64,000 nucleotides of DNA, from the NCBI RefSeq assembly GCF_011047315.1, contig NZ_CP049259.1:310001-374000 (forward strand), given 5' to 3'. This document shows positions 1 to 7,121 of the stretch, piece after piece (position 1 is the first letter of the stretch; the number at the start of each line of letters is the position of its first letter). This stretch comes from Altererythrobacter sp. BO-6 (GTDB lineage Bacteria > Pseudomonadota > Alphaproteobacteria > Sphingomonadales > Sphingomonadaceae). Under the pieces are notes generated by a model. The model did no database searches. It was not told the origin of the DNA and saw nothing but the letters and a program-made list of their open reading frames with translations. The position numbers were made by a program, and so were the translations under genes.

Positions 1-3
1 TTT

Positions 4-26
4 GGCCCCTTGCCACGTAAGGGGCC
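4..26. other. 8-bp inverted repeat upstream of rplY
   Basis: GGCCCCTT at 4-11 pairs perfectly with AAGGGGCC at 19-26 around a 7-nt loop. There is no T tract on either outgoing side, so it is not a standard intrinsic terminator. It could be the 3' end structure of a gene to the left of the window or part of the rplY leader. Confidence 0.4.
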
Positions 27-103
27 GCCCTTCGGCGTCATGGTCATCCCTGGAGGCGTGGCGGACCGAATGACAAACCAATGCAATTCGAAAGGTATGT
101 GAC

Positions 104-781
104 ATGAGCGACGCTCTGACCCTGCCGGCCGAGGCGCGCGAACGGGCTGGCAAGGGAGCCTCCCGTGCACTGCGTCGCGAAGGCCGCGTCCCCGCCGTTA
201 TCTATGGCGGCAAGGAAGAACCCACGATGATCCACGTCGAGGCGAAGGAACTGGTCCGCCAGCTGGGCACCGGCCACTTCATGAACTCGATCGTCGAGAT
301 CACCCTCGGTGGCAAGACCATCAAGACCCTTCCCAAGGATGTGTCGCTGCATCCGGTCACGGACCGCCCCGAGCACGTCGACTTCCTGCGCCTGGCCAAG
401 GGTGCCAAGGTTGAAGTGAACGTGCCCGTCGTGTTCGCCAATGAAGAAAAGAGCCCCGGCCTCAAGAAGGGCGGCGTGCTGAACGTGGTTCGCCACGAGC
501 TCGACCTGATCTGCGACGCAGACCAGATCCCCAGCGAAATCGTGATCGACGTAACCGGCAAGGACGTTGGCGATTCGATCCACATCAGCGAAGTGACCCT
601 GCCTGCGGGCAGCGAAAGCGCGATCACCGATCGTGACTTCACCATCGCTACGCTGGTTGCTCCTTCTGCGCTGAAGAAGGCTGAAGGCGATACCAGCACC
701 GCAGCTGCCGCAAGCGAAGTGCCTGCTTCCGAGCAGGATGCCGACGAAGGCGAAGGCGAAGAAGAAGCCGGCGAAGAATAA
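104..781 (+). CDS. rplY: 50S ribosomal protein L25/general stress protein Ctc
   Basis: Ribosomal protein of the 50S central protuberance that binds 5S rRNA. The 225-residue product is the long Ctc/TL5 form: an N-terminal L25 domain (about residues 5-95, with the family pattern [21 protein letters not shown]), a C-terminal beta domain (about 100-185) and an acidic Ala/Glu-rich tail from about residue 195. The ATG at 104 has AAAGG at 91-95, eight bases upstream. A strong intrinsic terminator follows at 811-838. pth is next on the same strand, a common alphaproteobacterial pairing. Confidence 0.96.
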   Translation: MSDALTLPAEARERAGKGASRALRREGRVPAVIYGGKEEPTMIHVEAKELVRQLGTGHFMNSIVEITLGGKTIKTLPKDVSLHPVTDRPEHVDFLRLAKGAKVEVNVPVVFANEEKSPGLKKGGVLNVVRHELDLICDADQIPSEIVIDVTGKDVGDSIHISEVTLPAGSESAITDRDFTIATLVAPSALKKAEGDTSTAAAASEVPASEQDADEGEGEEEAGEE

Positions 782-810
782 TCTTCCCGTTTCCAATGCT
801 ATCACCAAGG

Positions 811-838
811 CGCCGGTCCAGATATGGGCCGGCGTTTT
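811..838 (+). terminator. Rho-independent terminator after rplY
   Basis: CGCCGGTCC (811-819) pairs with GGGCCGGCG (826-834) around AGATAT, with one G-T pair, followed by TTTT. It lies 30 bp after the rplY stop and before pth, so it probably limits read-through into pth. Confidence 0.8.
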
Positions 839-870
839 GCATTTGGGGAAGTGCAAGCTAGAGGGCGCTG

Positions 871-1440
871 ATGCAAATCTGGGTAGGCCTTGGAAATCCC
901 GGTCCGGGATATGCGATGAACCGGCACAATGTCGGCTTCATGGCCTGCGACGTGATCGCCGAAATGTATGGCTTCGGCCCGGTCCAGAAGAAATTCCAGG
1001 GATGGATCCAGGAAGGCCGGATCGGCACCGTGAAGGTCCTGCTGCTCAAGCCCGCCACTTTCATGAACGAAAGCGGCCGCAGCGTGGGCGAGGCATTGCG
1101 CTTCTACAAACTCGGTACCGATGCGCTGACCGTGTTCCATGACGAACTCGACCTCGCGCCATTCAAGGTCAAGGTGAAGCAAGGCGGCGGCACCGCCGGG
1201 CATAATGGGCTGCGCAGTATCGATAAGCATCTCGGCCCCGATTTCCGCCGGGTGCGGATCGGAATCGGCCATCCCGGGCACAAGGACCGTGTGCATGGCT
1301 ATGTGCTGGGCAATTACGCGAAGAGCGAGCAGGACGATCTCGTCCATATGCTGGGCGCCATAGCGGCCGAAGCCGAATGGCTCGCCAAGGGCGACGACGC
1401 CCGCTTCATGAACGATGTAGCAATACGCATGCAGGATTGA
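871..1440 (+). CDS. pth: Peptidyl-tRNA hydrolase
   Basis: Cleaves the ester bond of peptidyl-tRNA released by abortive translation, recycling tRNA in the cytoplasm. The 189-residue length is normal for the bacterial Pth family. Visible signatures are GLGNPGPGY near the N terminus, MNRHNVGFM with the catalytic histidine, ATFMNESG, and DELDL with the conserved aspartate, then GGGTAGHNGLRS. The start is the ATG at 871. It lies 30 bp after the rplY terminator, so it probably relies on its own promoter or on partial read-through. Confidence 0.96.
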   Translation: MQIWVGLGNPGPGYAMNRHNVGFMACDVIAEMYGFGPVQKKFQGWIQEGRIGTVKVLLLKPATFMNESGRSVGEALRFYKLGTDALTVFHDELDLAPFKVKVKQGGGTAGHNGLRSIDKHLGPDFRRVRIGIGHPGHKDRVHGYVLGNYAKSEQDDLVHMLGAIAAEAEWLAKGDDARFMNDVAIRMQD

Positions 1441-1457
1441 CGCTCATTGTCATCGTA

Positions 1458-1477
1458 TTACTGTTATAGATCAGTAA
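1458..1477. promoter_or_regulatory. TTACTG-N8-CAGTAA dyad upstream of the 1493 gene
   Basis: A perfect 6-bp inverted repeat (1458-1463 and 1472-1477) surrounds TTATAGAT, which resembles a -10 element. It lies 15 bp before the first ATG of the next gene and just after the pth stop. A DNA-binding dimer here would cover the promoter or the 5' end of the transcript. The regulator is unknown. Confidence 0.4.
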
Positions 1478-1492
1478 CACGAGGAGGCGATG

Positions 1493-2143
1493 ATGGGCTA
1501 TTGGCAAGGGATAATCACCGGTGCGGCACTGGTCGGTATGGCAGTTGCCCTGACCGCTGCCACCCGTTCCAAACAAGTCACCACGTTGGACGTGGAGCGG
1601 ATCAATATACGTGAGCCGGACGGCACGCTGCGCCTAGTCATATCGGGCAAGGACCGCTTTCCCGGCTCGTTCGTCAAGGGCGAAGAGATGGCCCGCCCCG
1701 ATCGGCGGCATGCGGCCGGCCTGCTGTTCCTCAACGACGAAGGCACCGAAAACGGCGGCTTGATCTGGGCCGGCAACAGCAAGGACGGAACCATCAATGC
1801 CGGCGCAAGCCTGACCTTCGACCGTTACGAAAACGATCAGACCATTCAATTGCTGCAAACCGACAGTGGTGACCGCGATCTGGCTGCATTGATCATATCC
1901 GATCGCCCCAACGGATCGATGTTCGAAAGCAAGGACGGAAAGCTGGCAGTCAAACCGGGCGCCGCAGAGGGCCCCCCGCGCCTGTTTGTCGGAAAATCGA
2001 GAGACCGCGCTTCGGTTGTCATGCTGCAGGATGCCAATGGCATACCGCGGCTTATGCTGAGGGTCGATCCCGATGGCACCAGTTCCATCGACTTCATCGA
2101 CGAAAAAGGCGAGGTCCTGCGCAGTATCGGCCCCCGCGATTAG
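1493..2143 (+). CDS. Membrane-anchored hypothetical protein
   Basis: I do not recognise the family. About 216 residues: one N-terminal hydrophobic segment (roughly residues 5-22) and then a hydrophilic, probably extracytoplasmic domain rich in predicted beta strands. A pattern of an Asp/Gly turn, then a hydrophobic strand, recurs, as in PDGTLRLVISG near residue 40 and PRLMLRVDPDGTSSIDF near residue 190. GAGGAGG at 1481-1487 precedes two adjacent ATGs at 1490 and 1493; the second has the better spacing of 5 nt. A dyad at 1458-1477 sits in the promoter region. Nothing nearby suggests a pathway. Confidence 0.7.
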   Translation: MGYWQGIITGAALVGMAVALTAATRSKQVTTLDVERINIREPDGTLRLVISGKDRFPGSFVKGEEMARPDRRHAAGLLFLNDEGTENGGLIWAGNSKDGTINAGASLTFDRYENDQTIQLLQTDSGDRDLAALIISDRPNGSMFESKDGKLAVKPGAAEGPPRLFVGKSRDRASVVMLQDANGIPRLMLRVDPDGTSSIDFIDEKGEVLRSIGPRD

Positions 2144-2200
2144 ACATCGCCGGCGACTTGTCTATTGGCTGCGTGCTCGCGCCTGACTACGCGCAGCGCC

Positions 2201-2716
2201 ATGACCCAATCATCCCAGCGTTTCCTGATCGTCGGCCCTTGCGGGGCCGGTAAATCGACCTTTGGCTTTGCCTTGGCGGCAGTGACCGGCCTGCCGCTGT
2301 TTCACATGGACAAGCTCAACTGGAAGCCGGGCTGGGTTGATTCCACCGATGAAGAACTGCGCACCAGATTGCGCGAAGTGGTCAAGGGCGAACGTTGGAT
2401 CATCGAAGGGACTTATGGCGGTACGTTGGACGAGCGCCTGCCCCGCGCGGACACGGTTGTATATCTCGACTATCCGATCCCGCTGTGTTTCTGGAGAGTG
2501 CTCAAACGTATCGTCACATGGCGCGGCCGCGCCCGTCCTGACATGACCGAAGGCTGCCCGGAGCGGCTCGACCTTGCCTTCCTCCTTTACGTTGCGCGCT
2601 GGAACTATGGCTCGCGGCAAAGGTTGGAAGGGCGGATAAGCGCCCATCGCGACAAGGTGGTCCGGCTGAAGAACTCGCGCGCAGCGCAGCACTGGCTGGA
2701 CTCGCTTGCTCAGTGA
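2201..2716 (+). CDS. P-loop kinase-like protein (adenylate kinase/topology modulation type)
   Basis: A 171-residue P-loop NTPase of the group often labelled adenylate kinase-like or DNA topology modulation (FlaR-like) protein. The Walker A motif is GPCGAGKST near residue 11, followed by FHMDKLNWKPGW, a hallmark of this group, and an Arg-rich C-terminal region that would form the lid. The substrate is unknown, so a nucleotide kinase role is only inferred. I chose the ATG at 2201; a TTG at 2165 would add 12 residues without family support. The stop at 2716 lies 32 bp before the SDR start at 2749. Confidence 0.8.
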   Translation: MTQSSQRFLIVGPCGAGKSTFGFALAAVTGLPLFHMDKLNWKPGWVDSTDEELRTRLREVVKGERWIIEGTYGGTLDERLPRADTVVYLDYPIPLCFWRVLKRIVTWRGRARPDMTEGCPERLDLAFLLYVARWNYGSRQRLEGRISAHRDKVVRLKNSRAAQHWLDSLAQ

Positions 2717-2748
2717 CAGGCGCTATGCTGAACCAGAGGAGAGTTGCC

Positions 2749-3744
2749 ATGCCCGCCATTGACCGCCGCAGCCTGCTTGCAGGCGCCGCCGCTACCAGCG
2801 CCTTTGCCGCCACCGCTTCCTTCGCCCAGCCCGACCAGGTGCAGGCCGAACCGGACCTGTCGGGCAAGGCGATCCTGATCACCGGGTGCTCATCCGGCTT
2901 CGGGCGACTGATGGCCGAAGACTATGCCCGCAAAGGCGCGAAAGTGTTCGCCACGATGCGCAACCTGCCCCGTCCTGAAGCCGACGAACTGCGCCAGCTC
3001 GCGGAGAGCGAAAAGCTCGACCTGCATCTGATCGAAATCGACGTAACGTCGGATGAGCAGGTCGCTGCCGGTGTCGCCGAGGCAGAGCGGATCAACGGCG
3101 GGCCGCTCGACGTGCTGATCAACAATGCGGGCGTAGGCTACGCCGGGCCGATCGAACTGCAAGACATGATCGCGACGCAGCTGATTTTCGACACCAATGT
3201 CTATGGCCCCCACCGCATGGCGCGCGCTGCCTTGCCGGGCATGCGCAAGGCCAAGAGCGGCATGATCTTCAACATCTCCTCTCAGCTCGGGCGGGTCATC
3301 GTCCCTTCCTCCGGGCATTATTCGCCCACCAAATTTGCGCTGGAGGCGATGAGCGAGGCGATGGCATACGAACTCGCTCCGCACGGCGTGGAAGTCTGCG
3401 TGATCCAGCCCGGCGGCTATCCCACCAAGGTATGGGTCAACCGCAACCAGCTTGCCAGCGAACTGAAGGACCGGCTCAGCGAAGAGCAGGCGGCAGCTTA
3501 TCCCGAACTGGTTGACCGGATGGGCAAGGAAGACGGCACCCGCCGCACCGCCGATCCGATGGACGTGCCGCGCGCGATCGCAGAGATCATCGCCATGCCC
3601 CCCGGCACGCGCCCGCTGCGCCGCGCGGTGCATCCCGGCGCCAAGCCGCAGGAAGCAATCAACCGGGTCAGCGCGGAAACGCAGGTCGCCATGTTGGGCA
3701 ACTCGCCGTTCGGCCCATGGGTCAAGGCAGTGCATAACGTCTGA
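2749..3744 (+). CDS. SDR family oxidoreductase with Tat-like signal
   Basis: A 331-residue short-chain dehydrogenase/reductase of the classical type. The cofactor motif TGCSSGFG lies near residue 45, NNAG near 124, the catalytic serine in ISSQLGR and the catalytic YSPTK near 195. It starts at the ATG at 2749, with AGAGGAGAG ending six bases upstream. The N terminus has IDRRSLLAGAAATSA followed by a hydrophobic stretch and SFAQ, which looks like a twin-arginine export signal. That is unusual because most SDRs are cytosolic. The substrate cannot be told from sequence. Confidence 0.85.
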   Translation: MPAIDRRSLLAGAAATSAFAATASFAQPDQVQAEPDLSGKAILITGCSSGFGRLMAEDYARKGAKVFATMRNLPRPEADELRQLAESEKLDLHLIEIDVTSDEQVAAGVAEAERINGGPLDVLINNAGVGYAGPIELQDMIATQLIFDTNVYGPHRMARAALPGMRKAKSGMIFNISSQLGRVIVPSSGHYSPTKFALEAMSEAMAYELAPHGVEVCVIQPGGYPTKVWVNRNQLASELKDRLSEEQAAAYPELVDRMGKEDGTRRTADPMDVPRAIAEIIAMPPGTRPLRRAVHPGAKPQEAINRVSAETQVAMLGNSPFGPWVKAVHNV

Positions 3745-3808
3745 AACTCTGGCCATTGGCGCGCAGCACGGCTAAGGGCCGCGCCAATCATCTTATCCGG
3801 AGTTTTCG

Positions 3809-4909
3809 ATGGGTTTCCGCTGCGGGATCGTCGGCCTGCCGAATGTCGGCAAGTCCACCCTGTTCAATGCATTGACCGAGACGCAGGCCGCGCAGGCTGC
3901 GAATTATCCGTTCTGCACGATCGAGCCCAATGTCGGCCAGGTCGCGGTGCCGGACGAGCGGCTCGACCAGATCGCGGCGATCGCCAAGAGTGCGAAGGTG
4001 GTGCCGACCCAGCTCGCCTTCGTTGACATCGCAGGACTGGTCAAAGGTGCCAGCAAGGGCGAAGGCCTGGGCAACCAGTTCCTCGGCAATATCCGCGAGG
4101 TTGACGCAATTGTGCACGTGTTGCGCTGCTTCGAAGATGACGACATCCAGCATGTCGCCAACAAGGTCGATCCGATCGCGGACGCCGAAGTGGTCGAAAC
4201 CGAGCTGATGCTGTCAGACCTGGAAAGCCTGGAAAAGCGCGTGCCCGCCGCGCAGAAGCGCGCGACCGGCGGCGACAAGGAAGCCAAGCTGATGGCGAGC
4301 GTGCTGGGCCAGGCGCTCGACCTGCTGCGCGAAGGCAAGCCCGCGCGGCTGACCGAACCCAAGGACGATGAAGAAGCACGGATTTTCAAGCAGGCGCAGC
4401 TGCTGACCGCAAAGCCCGTGCTCTATGTATGCAACGTGGCCGAGGAAGACGCGGCGGAGGGCAATGAATTGTCCGCCAAGGTGTTCGAAAAGGCGGCCTC
4501 TGAAGGTGCCGAGGCGGTGGTTGTTTCCGCCGCGATCGAAAGCGAGCTGGTGGCGATGCCGCTGGAAGAGCGCGCCGAATATCTCGAAGCGCTGGGGCTG
4601 ACGGAGAGCGGGCTCAGCCGCGTGATCCGTGCTGGCTACAAGCTGCTCGGCCTCAAGACCTTCTTCACCGCCGGGCCGAAGGAAGCGCGCGCCTGGACTT
4701 TCCCCGCAGGTGCCAAGGCCCCGCAGGCTGCTGGCGAAATCCATACCGATTTCGAACGCGGCTTCATCCGCGCTGAAACCATCGCCTATGAAGATTATGT
4801 ATCGCTGGGCGGCGAAAGCGGTGCCAAGGAAGCGGGCAAGCTGCGCCAGGAAGGCAAGGAATATGTCGTTCAGGACGGTGATGTGATGCTGTTCAAGTTC
4901 AACGTCTAG
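3809..4909 (+). CDS. ychF: Ribosome-binding ATPase YchF (Obg-like)
   Basis: A TRAFAC-class P-loop protein of the OLA1/YchF family that binds ribosomes and prefers ATP; in other bacteria it is tied to oxidative stress and translation. The 366-residue length is typical. Walker A is GLPNVGKST near residue 9, the switch region DIAGLVKGASKGEGLGN follows near residue 72, a helical insertion spans about 125-205, and a TGS domain forms the C terminus (from about 280, including FPAGAKAPQAAGEIHTDFERG). Its stop overlaps the stop of the convergent HExxH gene. Confidence 0.96.
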   Translation: MGFRCGIVGLPNVGKSTLFNALTETQAAQAANYPFCTIEPNVGQVAVPDERLDQIAAIAKSAKVVPTQLAFVDIAGLVKGASKGEGLGNQFLGNIREVDAIVHVLRCFEDDDIQHVANKVDPIADAEVVETELMLSDLESLEKRVPAAQKRATGGDKEAKLMASVLGQALDLLREGKPARLTEPKDDEEARIFKQAQLLTAKPVLYVCNVAEEDAAEGNELSAKVFEKAASEGAEAVVVSAAIESELVAMPLEERAEYLEALGLTESGLSRVIRAGYKLLGLKTFFTAGPKEARAWTFPAGAKAPQAAGEIHTDFERGFIRAETIAYEDYVSLGGESGAKEAGKLRQEGKEYVVQDGDVMLFKFNV

Positions 4910-5997
4910 ATTGCTTCGACTGGGTAGATTTCGGCCAGCCATTCCAGCCAGTCATCTTCAAGTTCGTCAATTGCGGCGGGCAAACCATTCTTATCGCCAT
5001 GTGCAGCCAGCCACAGCCCGAAATCGGGGTTTTCAGCCATGGCGCCCGCAATAGTGCCGAAGATCACAGGTTTACCGCTCCGATGAAGGATATAATCGGC
5101 AAAGAGGCGTGACTGCAGGTAAAAGCGTATCCCATCCCCTGCTACTCGCTGGGCCTCCGGCCCGGTCAGCACGCGGATGGTCGCCCCTCCGATGTTGGGT
5201 CCACCAGGTGTCTGGGCCAGGAGCTCCTGCGGGTTGCCGCCTACCGGGTGCGCCTTGGTGAGGTAGGCCTTCAGATCAAGCAATTCGTCAGTCACCGTTT
5301 CATTGCGTGCCATGGCCAACCGAATCGCGAGATAGCGCTCGCCGAAATGCCGTCTGCGCTGCGCGGAAGCTTCGTCCGGTTCGTGCAGCACGGCGGCAAG
5401 TTCGTCCAGCCAGTCCGGGCCTGGGCCGCCGTAGTGGCCTCCGGGCATAGCTAGCGAATTCGGCCAAAAAGCATGGATTAGCCACATGTGTCCAAGTTCG
5501 TGGGGTATCGCTGTTCTATCGCGGTCTTCGGCTGCCTTGTCCGAAACGCGCGACTCGAGCTGAGCCAGGGCCGATTGCCAGGCTAGTTCGCGCTGGGAAT
5601 CGTCCAACATCGATGCGCTGGCATCGAATGCTCGCCTTACCGATTCCGTCATCTGGTTGCGGAAGCCTTGCGGCGACAACCAGGGCAGAATCGCGGCATA
5701 GCCCGCATCCTTAAGCGCCTCCCGCTCTGAATCGCTGAGTCCGCCTTCAGTCCGTTCCACGATTACGTAATGCGCCGGGGGCCTGCCGAACATGGCTTCA
5801 AAGTTTGACGCACCGGATTCGGCAAGCGAGATCAGTATACCTGCCCGCTCGGCGCTGTCGGCGATCACAAGCCCGCGATCCGTGCTGGCGCAATGCTTGT
5901 CGAGAATTTCAAGGTCGGCAATTTGTGGGCAGTTTTCAGCGGTTGCAGGCGCAGCCAGGGTCGCAAGGGCAAGGGCCGCGAGAGCATTATAGCGCAT
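4906..5997 (-). CDS. Secreted protein with HExxH metalloprotease-like motif
   Basis: A 363-residue protein with a Sec signal peptide (about residues 1-20, Ala-rich, ending ATA-EN). The mature part carries IPHELGHMWLIHAFW near residue 195, a HExxH zinc-metalloprotease signature. A clear third zinc ligand is not obvious, so proteolysis is inferred rather than shown. Its base composition is slightly less GC-rich than its neighbours. It is convergent with ychF, and the two stop codons overlap. Two BlaI/MecI-like dyads lie 17-48 bp upstream of its start codon, and GGAG precedes the ATG by seven bases. It may therefore belong to an inducible regulon controlled from elsewhere. Confidence 0.75.
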   Translation of the reverse strand: MRYNALAALALATLAAPATAENCPQIADLEILDKHCASTDRGLVIADSAERAGILISLAESGASNFEAMFGRPPAHYVIVERTEGGLSDSEREALKDAGYAAILPWLSPQGFRNQMTESVRRAFDASASMLDDSQRELAWQSALAQLESRVSDKAAEDRDRTAIPHELGHMWLIHAFWPNSLAMPGGHYGGPGPDWLDELAAVLHEPDEASAQRRRHFGERYLAIRLAMARNETVTDELLDLKAYLTKAHPVGGNPQELLAQTPGGPNIGGATIRVLTGPEAQRVAGDGIRFYLQSRLFADYILHRSGKPVIFGTIAGAMAENPDFGLWLAAHGDKNGLPAAIDELEDDWLEWLAEIYPVEAI

Positions 5998-6013
5998 GCA
6001 AAGTCTCCGTCGA

Positions 6014-6045
6014 TTACAGTCGTAAGTTCATTTACAATTGTAGTC
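6014..6045 (-). promoter_or_regulatory. Tandem BlaI/MecI-type operator candidates
   Basis: Read on the minus strand, GACTACAATTGTAAAT (6045-6030) contains the perfect palindrome TACAATTGTA (6033-6042) and closely matches the GACTACA-NN-TGTAGTC type of operator known for BlaI/MecI repressors. A second, imperfect copy TTACAGTCGTAA lies at 6014-6025, with centres 18 bp apart. Both sit between the HExxH gene start and its divergent neighbour. No repressor gene is in the window. Confidence 0.55.
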
Positions 6046-6064
6046 AGTTGATGGAAGCCCCGCC

Positions 6065-6082
6065 TGGTGCACTAGTACACCA
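6065..6082. promoter_or_regulatory. Near-perfect 18-bp palindrome in divergent promoter region
   Basis: TGGTGCACTAGTACACCA differs from perfect dyad symmetry at one base pair position on each side. It lies between the BlaI-like boxes and the MaoC gene, about 40 bp before that start. GntR- or similar family operators can look like this, but the binding protein is unknown. Confidence 0.4.
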
Positions 6083-6121
6083 ATCTTGACAGACCCGAGC
6101 GTGCTCAAGAAAGGACCGCGC

Positions 6122-6595
6122 ATGGCTGATGGACGACTCTATTACGAAGACATCGAAGTCGGGAAGAAATCCTCTTTCGGGCGCTACGAAGTTACGCGCG
6201 AGGAAGTGCTGGAATTCGCCCGCAAATACGATCCGCAGGCGTTCCACCTCGATGACGAGGCGGCTGCGAAGACGCATTTCGGGCGGCTTTCTGCCAGCGG
6301 ATGGCACACCTGCGCCATGACCATGGCGATGATGGTCGAGAACATGAAGGGCACCAAGCAGGCAGGGCTCGGCTCACCCGGAGTCGACAACCTTCAGTGG
6401 AAGAAGCCGGTCTATCCCGGCGATACACTGCGCGTCGAAAGCGAAGTGATCGAAAAGCGCCGCAGCAAGTCGCGGCCCGAAATGGGCATCTTCAAGAGCC
6501 GCGCACAGGTGTTCAACCAGAACGGCGAGGTGGTGCTGGAAATGACCTCGAACGGGCTGATCGCCGTGCGTGAGCCGGGTGTGGGGCTGTCTTGA
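6122..6595 (+). CDS. MaoC family dehydratase (hot-dog fold)
   Basis: A 157-residue single hot-dog domain of the MaoC/enoyl-CoA hydratase 2 group. The conserved FARKYDPQAFHLDDEAA segment (about residues 33-50) holds the Asp/His catalytic pair seen in R-hydratases, followed by ASGWHTCAM and PVYPGDTLRVESEV. Such proteins hydrate or dehydrate acyl-CoA thioesters; the chain is not predictable here. The start is the ATG at 6122, with AAGAAAGGA ending seven bases upstream. A TTGACA at 6086-6091 is too near the gene to fit a normal promoter with a leader. Confidence 0.88.
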   Translation: MADGRLYYEDIEVGKKSSFGRYEVTREEVLEFARKYDPQAFHLDDEAAAKTHFGRLSASGWHTCAMTMAMMVENMKGTKQAGLGSPGVDNLQWKKPVYPGDTLRVESEVIEKRRSKSRPEMGIFKSRAQVFNQNGEVVLEMTSNGLIAVREPGVGLS

Positions 6596-6623
6596 TAGCG
6601 CGAGAAACGAAAGGTTCAGTGAC

Positions 6624-7004
6624 CTAATCCAGCTGTGCGATTGCCTGCACCTTGATCTTGGCTCCAAACGGAAGGGCGGCGGCCTCGTAAATCGTACGTG
6701 CCGGATATGGATCGAAAAGCTCGCTGCAGAGCGCATTTACTTCAGGAAGGTCGCGCTGCAGATTGGTGAAAGCGATATCGACATAGACTATATCGCTGCG
6801 CTTGAATCCGGCAGCTTGCGCAATCAGGAACACAAGATCGAACGCCCTTTGAGCCTCTTCCCGTGCGGTACCCGGTCGATAGCCCTCGTCATAGACCGAT
6901 AGCTGCCCTGAGATGTGGCAGATATTCCCGCACACAACCGCGTTCGAAATTGGAGAGGGTGACTTTGGGACACCCTCAACTTCGCTAATGTATCGCTTTG
7001 CCAG
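6624..7004 (-). CDS. RidA/YjgF family protein, apparent CTG start
   Basis: RidA proteins hydrolyse reactive enamine/imine intermediates. Family signatures run from the N terminus: KRYISEVEGVPKSPSPIS, NICHISGQLSV, the helix EEAQRAFDLVFLIAQAAGF, and PARTIYEAAALPFGAK with the substrate-binding Arg. The first ATG/GTG/TTG in frame is the GTG at 6935, which would remove the first beta strand. An in-frame CTG at 7004 lies 5 nt after GGGAGG (7015-7010) and gives 126 residues, normal for the family. The next upstream in-frame stop is about 30 bp further. The region is visibly less GC-rich than its neighbours. A start-codon mutation or sequence error is the alternative. Confidence 0.75.
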   Translation of the reverse strand: MAKRYISEVEGVPKSPSPISNAVVCGNICHISGQLSVYDEGYRPGTAREEAQRAFDLVFLIAQAAGFKRSDIVYVDIAFTNLQRDLPEVNALCSELFDPYPARTIYEAAALPFGAKIKVQAIAQLD

Positions 7005-7121
7005 TTCAGCCTCCCAATCCGGAATACAACGCCGTTATTTCAGTGATGGCGCGTCATCAACTGTCCCGGAGAACTAGTAGTCCGGCCTAGTCTGGTTATC
7101 GGAATTGCGATGCCGCTCGCA

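Noticed and set aside
6086..6114. TTGACA at 6086 as promoter of the MaoC gene
   Set aside because: A matching -10 would overlap the ribosome site and the sequence there (AGAAAG) is a poor match.
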